Assembly: GCA_002385465.1 (NCBI GenBank)
Contig: DGDN01000103.1
Coordinates: forward strand, 1 to 16,961
DNA length: 16,961 nucleotides
From: Candidatus Fermentithermobacillaceae bacterium UBA3951
Lineage (GTDB): Bacteria; Bacillota; Sulfobacillia; Fermentithermobacillales; Fermentithermobacillaceae
Direction of reading: 5' to 3'
Each line of letters opens with the position of its first letter. The first letter of the stretch is position 1. Below are positions 1-6,673 of the stretch, piece by piece. The notes under the pieces are model-generated. The model was not told where the DNA came from and did no database searches. It saw only the letters and a list, made by a program, of their open reading frames with translations. A program made the translations under genes and the position numbers.

Positions 1-311
1 ATGCTGGTATTTTTTTTTTTTTTTAATGATACGACCCTCACCAGCATAGACCAGGTCGTACCCACCGTCTCGAGGACATAGCCGGCGATGTAGAGGCATA
101 CGGCGGTCAAAAAACGCGGGTAGTCGCCGGACGCCAAGGCATCGAGGCAGCGGGCCAAGAAAATCGCAGTAGCAACGGGGGTTACGGCCCTCAAGAGGAG
201 CGTCGTTGAGAAGCTCGCGGCCATGCCCCAAGGCCTTCTAAGATAACCGCTCATCTCGCGGACAACCGCGGGCAGGGTCAATGAGGCATCGTTCTTCGAA
301 ACAGCTCCCAT
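1..311 (-). CDS. Partial membrane protein, probable ABC exporter transmembrane domain (N-terminus only)
   Basis: Reading down from an ATG at 311, the minus strand stays open to the window edge and gives about 93 credible residues beginning MGAVSKNDAS. After a short cytoplasmic stretch there are two strongly hydrophobic segments, roughly residues 30-55 and 68-90, separated by the short polar segment ARCLDALASGDYPRF. This is the usual look of TM1-TM2 of a type-IV (MsbA-like) ABC exporter, where a 'D-a-l-x-x-G-D' loop follows TM1. The rest of the protein, including any nucleotide-binding domain, lies outside the window. The terminal codons (a lysine run, then Asn-Thr-Ser) come from a 15-base T tract and adapter-like sequence and should not be trusted. 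It is divergent from the ABC-2 operon at 553. The family call rests on hydrophobic pattern only; another polytopic membrane protein is possible. Confidence 0.55.
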   Translation of the reverse strand, partial: MGAVSKNDASLTLPAVVREMSGYLRRPWGMAASFSTTLLLRAVTPVATAIFLARCLDALASGDYPRFLTAVCLYIAGYVLETVGTTWSMLVRVVSLKKKKNTS

Positions 312-340
312 CCGTCCGCCCCCACTTTGCACTTCACCTT

Positions 341-377
341 AGACTACTCAAGAATATGAATTAAGTCAATTATCACA
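341..377 (-). promoter_or_regulatory. Candidate promoter for the left-edge membrane protein
   Basis: This AT-rich patch stands out from its surroundings. On the minus strand there is TTGACT (369-364), a 17-base gap and TAGTCT (346-341). Overlapping it is an extended -10 form, TGTGATAAT (377-369). Either would start transcription 20-60 bases before the ATG at 311. The call rests on motif match and spacing only. Confidence 0.3.
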
Positions 378-456
378 TTAAAGAATTCAAGGTCTGAGTT
401 AACCACGGATATTCCGGACAAGTCGCTCCGACCGGATCCTACCGAAACCTCTCCAG

Positions 457-484
457 TTGACCGGCACCTCGCCTGTGTGATACT
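457..484 (+). promoter_or_regulatory. Candidate sigma-A type promoter for the ABC-2 operon
   Basis: TTGACC (457-462, five of six consensus bases) is followed after 16 bases by GATACT (479-484), which carries an extended -10 TG at 476-477. Predicted transcription would begin near 491, giving a leader of about 60 bases before the ATG at 553. Confidence 0.4.
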
Positions 485-552
485 GTTTTCTCCGTTCGCT
501 TTGGCGGCCCTGGCGAAACCTTGCCCATAAGCACGATAGAGGAGCCTCAATA

Positions 553-1368
553 ATGTCTTTCATTGGACACGCGGCTTCACCGGATAGCCTTCGAAAATAC
601 CGGGTGCTGGCTTTCAAAGGGTTCATCCAGAACTTGCAGTATACCGCTTCTCACTTGGTGAACTCGGTGGCCAGTGCGATCTTCGGCGTGCTTGAGGTCT
701 ATTTCTGGTTAAACGTAATACCTCCACAAGGGTTCGCCGATTACGCGCCCCTCACCATGGTGCACTACATAACCATCAACCAGGCCTTCGTATGGTTCAC
801 CCAGTTCGGCATACGTGTACGAACGAGAGTGAGAGACGCGGTACGTTCCGGAAACGTCGCGACCGAGCTCATGCGTCCCATCGATTTCTACGCTTACCAC
901 CTGGCGACCGAGTACGGCTCATTGTTGTACGGACTGTTGTTTAGAGGAGTCCCGGTAGCTCTCATGCTGTCCACCTTGGGCTTCTACATCCCGAAGCACC
1001 CGGCGACATGGGGATGGGCGCTCTTCGCGCTGCTCCTAGGGGGTTACATCGCAGCCGCCAACATGTATATGGTTGGGCTCACGGCCTTTTGGACCACCGA
1101 GATCAGGACGCCGTACTGGGTGATGAGTTCACTTAGCCTGGGGTTCGGAGGAGCTACGTTCCCCCTGGAAGTCCTGCCCGACCGCCTCTATCGCCTTGCG
1201 CGGTGGTCTCCCTTCGCTTGCCTGAACTACAACCCAGCGCGGATCTACCTTGAGCTTTCGGGCCCCGAGCTGGTCCTACCCGGCTTAGTGTGGGCCGTTA
1301 TCGTGACCGTGATAGCCCAGGCCCTCACCAAGATAGCACGGAGGAATCTGGAGGTGCAGGGCGGATGA
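553..1368 (+). CDS. ABC-2 family exporter, permease subunit 1
   Basis: This 271-residue integral membrane protein is the first gene of an exporter operon. The ATG at 553 has AGAGGAG eight bases upstream. About six hydrophobic segments are visible, near residues 36-56, 66-86, 122-145, 152-178, 188-205 and 238-256. The stretch SGNVATELMRPIDFYAYHLA (99-118) matches the characteristic cytoplasmic loop of the ABC-2 family once called DUF990, in which a 'R-G-x-x-x-x-x-L-x-R-P' element precedes the third membrane segment. The stop codon overlaps the start of the next permease (ATGA at 1365-1368), so the two are translationally coupled and probably form a heterodimeric channel. Homologues are usually listed as uncharacterised ABC transport permeases; the exported substrate cannot be read from the sequence. 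Confidence 0.85.
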   Translation: MSFIGHAASPDSLRKYRVLAFKGFIQNLQYTASHLVNSVASAIFGVLEVYFWLNVIPPQGFADYAPLTMVHYITINQAFVWFTQFGIRVRTRVRDAVRSGNVATELMRPIDFYAYHLATEYGSLLYGLLFRGVPVALMLSTLGFYIPKHPATWGWALFALLLGGYIAAANMYMVGLTAFWTTEIRTPYWVMSSLSLGFGGATFPLEVLPDRLYRLARWSPFACLNYNPARIYLELSGPELVLPGLVWAVIVTVIAQALTKIARRNLEVQGG

Positions 1369-2186
1369 GCCGGGGAAGCTTCAGACGGTTAATAGGCTTA
1401 ATCAGGCTGTACGCATTGCTCATTTCAGCCGCAGTCAGGGCAAAGATGCAGTACAAATTCGACTTTGTGACGTCCACCCTCCTTGAGAGCCTCATGGGCG
1501 CTTACGACTATATGGTGGCGTTGGCGGCCCTCTGGAGATTTCATACCGTCGCCGGATGGAACATCTATGAGGTAGGGCTCCTCTACTCGGTCTCCAAGAT
1601 CGGGTGGGGACTCTACCGGACCTTCCTGGAGGAAGTGGACAGGTTCGAAGGGTACATCGTCCGGGGCGACTACGACTCAATTCTCGTAAGACCTTATCCG
1701 AGCCTGTTCGTGCTGGCTTCACGGAACTTCGCCCTCGAGAGGCTTTCTTTCGTCATCCAAGGAGCCGCCGTCATGGTGATTTCCCTCAAGGGACTGCTTG
1801 CGTCAGGTGTCCTCAGCTTGGCAAGCGTTTTTCACCTTCTACTTGCGATAGTCTGGACGACGCTCCTTTTCTCAGCCGTCGGTATCGCGACCTCTGCGGC
1901 CGCATTCGTCATAGTGAGGATCGAAGAGCTGCAGGTATTCACGCAGAACGCAACGAGTACTGCTTCTCTCTATCCTCTCGAGATATATCCCGCCTGGCTC
2001 CGAAACATGCTCCTCTACGTAATACCGCTGGGCGTGGGCAACTACATACCTGTGAGATATCTCCTGGGAAAAGGGGGAACGTGGCTCAACTTGGCGGTGC
2101 CTGCCGTTGTCGCCTTGCTTAGCATAATGTTGGCGGTATGGCTCTGGCGCCTGGGAGAAACCCGGTATCACAGCACCGGGTCTTGA
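1365..2186 (+). CDS. ABC-2 family exporter, permease subunit 2
   Basis: This is a 273-residue membrane protein starting MSRGSFRRLIGLIRLYALLI. The ATG at 1365 is chosen because GGAGGTG (1350-1356) sits eight bases upstream and because it overlaps the preceding stop as ATGA. An upstream in-frame start at 1290 would lie well inside the first permease gene. It has about six hydrophobic segments. EGYIVRGDYDSILVRPYPSL (about residues 94-113) is the same 'R-G-D-x-D-x-x-L-x-R-P' cytoplasmic element seen in its partner. The C-terminal stretch LYPLEIYPAWLRNMLLYVIP resembles the conserved Y-P-x-x-I-Y-P region of this family. It presumably pairs with the upstream permease and uses the ATPase at 2337. The 150-base gap to that ATPase is long for an otherwise overlapping operon. 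Confidence 0.85.
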   Translation: MSRGSFRRLIGLIRLYALLISAAVRAKMQYKFDFVTSTLLESLMGAYDYMVALAALWRFHTVAGWNIYEVGLLYSVSKIGWGLYRTFLEEVDRFEGYIVRGDYDSILVRPYPSLFVLASRNFALERLSFVIQGAAVMVISLKGLLASGVLSLASVFHLLLAIVWTTLLFSAVGIATSAAAFVIVRIEELQVFTQNATSTASLYPLEIYPAWLRNMLLYVIPLGVGNYIPVRYLLGKGGTWLNLAVPAVVALLSIMLAVWLWRLGETRYHSTGS

Positions 2187-2240
2187 GACACCCATGAGGC
2201 GGATGGCGTCTTGCGGACGATACCTGGCAGAGGAGCATCC

Positions 2241-2267
2241 AGGTTTGCCGGATGAGCCGGCAAACCT
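2241..2267 (+). other. Perfect 11-bp inverted repeat (hairpin) inside the ABC-2 operon
   Basis: AGGTTTGCCGG (2241-2251) and its exact complement CCGGCAAACCT (2257-2267) flank a five-base loop. The sequence after it is AGAAAAGAAACC, so there is no U-tract and a classical intrinsic terminator is unlikely on the plus strand. It lies in the spacer between the permease pair and the ATPase, where an RNA hairpin could stabilise the upstream message or lower read-through. Confidence 0.6.
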
Positions 2268-2320
2268 AGAAAAGAAACCGGCAGCCAGTATCCCTGAGCA
2301 GATGAGCTTGAGAGTGACCC

Positions 2321-2328
2321 GGAGGAGG
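2321..2328 (+). promoter_or_regulatory. Ribosome binding site deciding the GTG start of the ABC ATPase
   Basis: GGAGGAGG lies eight bases before the GTG at 2337. The nearer ATG at 2332 is only three bases away and its frame stops after two codons (ATG AAG TGA), so the GTG, which overlaps that stop, is the real start. Confidence 0.7.
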
Positions 2329-2336
2329 GATATGAA

Positions 2337-3386
2337 GTGACGACCGGCCCGAAAGACCTCGCCGTCTACGCGAGGAACCTCTGTAAAGCCTATTTCGTTC
2401 CCGTGCTGAAGTCGGGTTTCTTGGGAGGGGTGCGTACACTGCTCTCCCAAGAGAAGCGGCGGGTGGACGCCGTAAACGACGTTTCTTTCGACATCCGTCC
2501 CGGAGAGTTTGTCGGCTACATCGGGCCCAACGGGGCCGGTAAGTCCACAACGGTCAAGATGCTCACCGGGATACTGCACCCTACCTCGGGAGAAGTGCTT
2601 GTGGACGGGCTTTCTCCCCAGAGGCAAAGGCAGGACCTCGCGAGGCGCATCGGAGTGGTCTTCGGCCAGAGGACCCAGCTCTGGTGGGACCTTCCCACCA
2701 TAGACTCTTTCGATATACTCTCTGCGATGTACGACGTGAGCGCATCCCAATATCGCTCATTCCTCAAGAAATTTGACGACCTCCTCGGGATAGGAGAGTT
2801 CCTCGACACGCCCGTGAGGCGCCTTTCCCTCGGACAGAGGATGCGGGCCGAGCTTGCTGCTGCCCTCATCCATAGACCCAGCATCCTTTTCCTGGATGAG
2901 CCCACAATCGGTTTGGACGTGGTCGCAAAACGCAGGATGCGTGAGTTCTTGGCCGCCGTGAACGCCTCTCGGGAGGTCACGGTGCTCCTCACAACCCATG
3001 ACTTGAAAGACATCGAAGAGCTTTGCCGCCGGGTGATGATAGTGAACCACGGCAGCCTGATCTACGACGGGACGCTCGAGTCTCTACGCCGAGAGGTGCA
3101 CCTACCGACGGTCCTCGAGGTTAAGTACTACGGTCTACCCGAGGGACTTGGCGCGGGCTCGTTTATTGGGCCCGGGGGCGAGGTCTCGGCGGCGCCGCCC
3201 AGGGACGCCTGGCAGATTGCCTCCGTAAACGCCGACTCACGGTCGGTAAGAGTCCTCTTCGACAGAAGCCAAACGCCTGCGCCTGCGGTCATCGCCGCGA
3301 TGCAGGCGCTGGGCGAAATCAGGGACGTCTCCCTGGAGGAACCCGCCATAGACGACATCATACGGCGCATCCTTGAGGCGAAATAG
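2337..3386 (+). CDS. ABC-2 family exporter, ATP-binding subunit
   Basis: This 349-residue cytoplasmic ATPase drives the exporter encoded just upstream. All nucleotide-binding motifs are intact: Walker A GPNGAGKST (63-71), Q-loop glutamine at 111 in VVFGQRTQLWWDLP, signature LSLGQ (163-167), Walker B ILFLDE (183-188), D-loop GLD (192-194) and switch histidine 221 in TTHD. The N-terminus has a long insert before the first core strand (about residues 20-45), and about 100 residues follow the NBD. Both are typical of the ATPases that accompany ABC-2 (DUF990-type) permeases. The start is GTG, set by the GGAGGAGG site. The last 29 bases overlap the 3' end of truD on the other strand. The motor is certain; the substrate is unknown. 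Confidence 0.9.
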   Translation: MTTGPKDLAVYARNLCKAYFVPVLKSGFLGGVRTLLSQEKRRVDAVNDVSFDIRPGEFVGYIGPNGAGKSTTVKMLTGILHPTSGEVLVDGLSPQRQRQDLARRIGVVFGQRTQLWWDLPTIDSFDILSAMYDVSASQYRSFLKKFDDLLGIGEFLDTPVRRLSLGQRMRAELAAALIHRPSILFLDEPTIGLDVVAKRRMREFLAAVNASREVTVLLTTHDLKDIEELCRRVMIVNHGSLIYDGTLESLRREVHLPTVLEVKYYGLPEGLGAGSFIGPGGEVSAAPPRDAWQIASVNADSRSVRVLFDRSQTPAPAVIAAMQALGEIRDVSLEEPAIDDIIRRILEAK

Positions 3387-4542
3387 GGACGGTGAGGGCC
3401 TTTAAGAGCATTGTGGCGTACGAGCCTGCCGGCAACGTGAAAGAGACCCGCACCTCCACATCCGAGGGATCGTCGCGGTCGGGCTTGGGATCGCCGACCG
3501 CGAGGCCATCCGGTATCACCCAGGCTTTCCTCAGGAACGACTTGAAGTACCTGCTTCGCAGCCCCCGCACGTTGAAGTCGGCGAGCGTAAGTCCCCTTTC
3601 CGATAGGACTTCGTCTATCTCATGCTCTATTTCCGGGCGGCAAGGCGCCAGCTTTGAGGCGACGGTCGGGATGTCAAACCGCACGTCAACAGGCGGCTCT
3701 ACCGGAAATAGGTAGGGCCCGGTTTTCCCGGGGACCTCGTGAAACCGGGTGCCACTATCCCTAACGCTCCTCCTCAGCACCTCATTCCATATGAAGGCCT
3801 GGTATGCCGCTATGTACCGCGCCATAGCCTCATGAGGAATGGCACTTATGGCAAAGAGGAGGTTTTTCTTGCCGGCGCCGCCAAGAAGCGGCGCGACTAC
3901 GGCACGGTCTTCCTCGCTCTCACAGAGTTCATATACCTTGTCCCACTTACCCCATGCTTCCGATACCTTGGTCCGCCTGTCCCTCTCCGCCTTTTTCTGC
4001 GTGGGGAACACTTCAGAAAGGTGGATCTTAAGAGCGCCCTTAAGGTGCCCCCTCACGATGCGCTCGGCCACAAAATCACCCGAGTGAGCAACACTCCCAA
4101 ACCGCTGGTCGTCGAAGTAATTCGGGTACCCGTAGCGACGTATCTCCTGAGTCCTCTTGAGCATGCTCTCCGCGCCTTCTCCGGTAAGTCCGCCCACACG
4201 GACGATGAAACGATTGCCTACCAGCACTTTTGTGGAGACGTAATCATCCGAAAACCCGAGGAAAGTGAGCCGGATGTCGTCCCGCCGGGACTTGAGCTCG
4301 TACCTGGATGGGACCGAAAGATGCTGGGTCGTCCTGGCGTGCCGGTCTTTGAGCCCGGCATAACCGATGAGAGAGGCGTCCAAACGGCTGGCACTCGCAA
4401 TTGACGATATGGCGTCAAGAGTGTTCCAACCCGTTTTCTCCATGAGGTAGATGCGGTACTTGGACCTCTTGGGAGCACCTTTTGTATCGATACTGACGAT
4501 CTCGGTTACGACGAAGTCATCAGGCGTTACCTTTATGCGCAC
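3358..4542 (-). CDS. truD: tRNA pseudouridine synthase D (TruD)
   Basis: TruD isomerises uridine 13 of tRNAs to pseudouridine. The catalytic aspartate lies in GYAGLKDRHARTTQ (Asp66 with the start used here), matching the family's 'G-x-K-D-x-x-A-x-T' motif. The second signature NYFDDQRFG (141-149) and the C-terminal GSYATMLLKAL are also present. The large insertion between the catalytic core halves (about residues 195-345) corresponds to the TRUD domain. The GTG at 4542 gives 394 residues, puts the typical 'I-K-V-x-P-x-D-F-x-V-x-E' opening at the N-terminus, and has GAGG eight bases upstream. A TTG at 4599 would add 19 residues but has no well-spaced ribosome site. The gene converges on the ABC ATPase and the two coding sequences overlap by 29 bp. 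The overlap is genuine, since the conserved GSYATMLLKAL lies just upstream and the reading frame is intact to its stop. Confidence 0.93.
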   Translation of the reverse strand: MRIKVTPDDFVVTEIVSIDTKGAPKRSKYRIYLMEKTGWNTLDAISSIASASRLDASLIGYAGLKDRHARTTQHLSVPSRYELKSRRDDIRLTFLGFSDDYVSTKVLVGNRFIVRVGGLTGEGAESMLKRTQEIRRYGYPNYFDDQRFGSVAHSGDFVAERIVRGHLKGALKIHLSEVFPTQKKAERDRRTKVSEAWGKWDKVYELCESEEDRAVVAPLLGGAGKKNLLFAISAIPHEAMARYIAAYQAFIWNEVLRRSVRDSGTRFHEVPGKTGPYLFPVEPPVDVRFDIPTVASKLAPCRPEIEHEIDEVLSERGLTLADFNVRGLRSRYFKSFLRKAWVIPDGLAVGDPKPDRDDPSDVEVRVSFTLPAGSYATMLLKALTVPISPQGCAV

Positions 4543-4765
4543 GCTACCACCCTCGTTTCTCAGGCGCCTCAGAAGGTCTCCCAACCGCTTCCTGCGCAAC
4601 CCGCCTCGGACCCGAGATCTATCTCACGAACCCCTGACCCACACAGCCAAGGATAGACTAAACTCCGGAGAAGCCCGGCGCAAGTGAAGAACGATGGTCC
4701 TCAAGATGCAGGGATCTCAAGAAGCATAGGGAAGTCTTCCAATATGCATTTGTACCTTGGTGTCC

Positions 4766-4771
4766 GGGAGG
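4766..4771 (+). promoter_or_regulatory. Ribosome binding site setting the flavoprotein start
   Basis: GGGAGG is eight bases upstream of the ATG at 4780 and supports that start over the in-frame GTG at 4684 and ATG at 4744, both of which lie before the FAD-binding fold begins. Confidence 0.65.
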
Positions 4772-4779
4772 CTAAGAAC

Positions 4780-6498
4780 ATGGATTACAGAAACACAGCC
4801 ATAGTGATAGGTCAAGGAGCCGCCGGCCTTTCGGCAGCTCTTGCTCTTGCGAAACAAGGCGTCAAGGTGAATTCCATCTCGAAAGTAAGACCCGGAAATG
4901 CAACGTGCACCATTTACGCAGGCGGAGGTTTCACCCTGGGCGTCGGCGGCATGAGCACGGAAGAACACAGAGAGATGACTTACCTAACGGGACGGCATCT
5001 CAGCATCCCGGACCTTTTGGACACGTTTGCTTCCGAAGCCCCTTCCATCGTTAGCTTCATGGAGGAAGTCGGAGTCAAGCTCAGGGTGAGGCGAGGAGGG
5101 GTGGGCATCCGGCGAAATCCCAACTTCCCTCTTCTGGGAGGAAAACCCCTTACTGACTCGCTGGCACGCGCATGCCTTTCTTACGGAGTGTCCTTCGTAC
5201 ACAACACGGCGGCCATGAGGCTCCTCCTTGGAGACGCAGGAATTGAGGGTGTCGAGTGCCTGGACCTCACATCGGGCGAGGTCTCGACGATGCGCGCCGG
5301 CGCCGTCATACTTGCAGCAGGCGGAGGCGGGGCGCTCTTCGAAAGGACAGACAATCCCCAGCGTATCACAGGCGACGGGTACCGCCTGGCCCTTGAAGCT
5401 TCATGCCATCTCTTGGATATGGAGTTCGTGCAGTTCTACCCCATCGGCATTGACATACCGGGAGGAGTCCACTGGTTCCTGGACCTGAGCATCATCGACG
5501 CCGCAAGGCTTGTCGGCGCAGACGGGCGGGAGTTCCTCAAAGAGATGCTTCATGAGGAAGGGATAGACTCCGGACGTGATGCCAACCTCCTTGCCAGAGA
5601 CAAGTGTACTGTCGCCATCGCCCTTGAGAGCCGTAAAGGTCCCGTCCTCCTGCGCCTTGAGGATATCCCTCAAGAAGAATGGGAAACGAACCGCTACCTA
5701 GGAAGCATCGGCCGGATGTTCCCCAAGGCGAAGCCGCCCTGGTCGGGGCCCGTGGTGGTGCATCCTATTGAACACTACTTCCCAGGCGGGGTAGCCATCG
5801 GCACCTCGGGCGAGACCGAGATCCCAGGGCTTTTCGCATGCGGCGAGGTCACAGGAGGCGTCGACGGCGCAAACCGCGTGGGCGGAAACGCGCTCACGAA
5901 CTGCATACTGTTCGGAAGGAAAGCGGGCGAAGGAGCCGCGGCGTACCTAAAGGGCGAAGGGCCCCTCGCACTAGATATGGCAAAGGCCGGCGTTAGTGCA
6001 AGAAGCCGGATGGTTGGCGGGACGGAGGATCAGGTGGAAGGAGACTCCCGAAAGCCCGGCCTGCAGGTAACAAGAGGAATCCCTGCTACCCCACGCCTCA
6101 AGGCCGGCGAGTGGGTTCGAAGGTGGAGAGAAAATGCCGCCCAGGCCGGAGGCAGGGAGCCATTCGCGGGGATCCTCCCCGAGGAACTCAGGCGGGCGTT
6201 GAGGCAATACTCGTCAGGGCACCTCTTGCCCGTAAGGGACGGCGACACGCTCCGTGAAGGCAGAAAGCGCCTCGATGAGATGAAAGACCTGCTCACAAAA
6301 CAAGCGGTCAAGTCCTCGAGAGATCTACTCTTTGCCGTCGAAAACCTAGGCCTTTGGCAGACCGCCGTCGCCGTCACGGAAGCAGCCCTCATCCGCACCG
6401 AATCGAGGGGGGCTCACTTCCGGAAAGACCATCCTGAAGAAGACGCTCGCTGGGAAAAGCACATCTATCTATCCGCAGTGGAAAGGGTCGGCGATTAG
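4780..6498 (+). CDS. FAD-binding protein of the fumarate reductase/succinate dehydrogenase flavoprotein family
   Basis: This is a 572-residue flavoprotein. The N-terminal dinucleotide fold is clear: VIGQGAAGLSAALALAKQG (9-27). The FAD-contact segment ATCTIYAGGGF (41-51) lacks the histidine that binds FAD covalently in SdhA/FrdA, so FAD should be non-covalent, as in L-aspartate oxidase. Family landmarks are HYFPGG (332-337), GANRVGGNAL (363-372), ARD (272-274) and the C-terminal ESRGAHFRKDHPEEDARW (541-558). The usual substrate motif 'Q-F-H-P-T-G...T-E' is replaced by QFYPIGIDIPGG (218-229): the active-site histidine is tyrosine and the Thr-Glu pair is not evident. No iron-sulfur or membrane-anchor subunit gene is adjacent. 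The substrate is therefore unlikely to be simply fumarate or succinate and cannot be named. The gene is monocistronic, with a hairpin after the stop. Confidence 0.85.
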   Translation: MDYRNTAIVIGQGAAGLSAALALAKQGVKVNSISKVRPGNATCTIYAGGGFTLGVGGMSTEEHREMTYLTGRHLSIPDLLDTFASEAPSIVSFMEEVGVKLRVRRGGVGIRRNPNFPLLGGKPLTDSLARACLSYGVSFVHNTAAMRLLLGDAGIEGVECLDLTSGEVSTMRAGAVILAAGGGGALFERTDNPQRITGDGYRLALEASCHLLDMEFVQFYPIGIDIPGGVHWFLDLSIIDAARLVGADGREFLKEMLHEEGIDSGRDANLLARDKCTVAIALESRKGPVLLRLEDIPQEEWETNRYLGSIGRMFPKAKPPWSGPVVVHPIEHYFPGGVAIGTSGETEIPGLFACGEVTGGVDGANRVGGNALTNCILFGRKAGEGAAAYLKGEGPLALDMAKAGVSARSRMVGGTEDQVEGDSRKPGLQVTRGIPATPRLKAGEWVRRWRENAAQAGGREPFAGILPEELRRALRQYSSGHLLPVRDGDTLREGRKRLDEMKDLLTKQAVKSSRDLLFAVENLGLWQTAVAVTEAALIRTESRGAHFRKDHPEEDARWEKHIYLSAVERVGD

Positions 6499-6548
6499 GA
6501 TCGCACAGCAATCGGCGGTACACTCTCGTTTGTTAGGCGCAAAGCGTT

Positions 6549-6594
6549 TAAGGGCACACCGGGATGGAGCCACTATATCCCGGGTGTGCCCTTA
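6549..6594. terminator. Long stem-loop between convergent genes, probable bidirectional terminator
   Basis: The arms 6549-6565 and 6577-6594 pair over 17 bp with one bulged C and an 11-base loop; the core is AGGGCACACC paired with GGTGTGCCCT. It lies 50 bases after the flavoprotein stop and 80 bases after the end of the convergent PLP-enzyme gene. The T-tracts are poor on both sides (TTACAAG on plus, TTAAACG on minus), so termination may be weak or assisted. Confidence 0.65.
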
Positions 6595-6673
6595 CAAGAC
6601 TACCCAAACCTACCCATACCCCACATGTAACCTGCCTGTGAGGTGCCACAATCTACGTGTGACCAGCTACGGC

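Noticed and set aside
312..552. Small open frames (about 68-75 codons) in the left divergent spacer
   Set aside because: They start or end inside the flanking genes, have no ribosome site and overlap the candidate promoters.
1872..2750. A 292-codon minus-strand open frame across the second permease and the ATPase
   Set aside because: It is antisense to two genes with clear family motifs and its residues show no hydrophobic core, motif or low-complexity pattern of a real protein.
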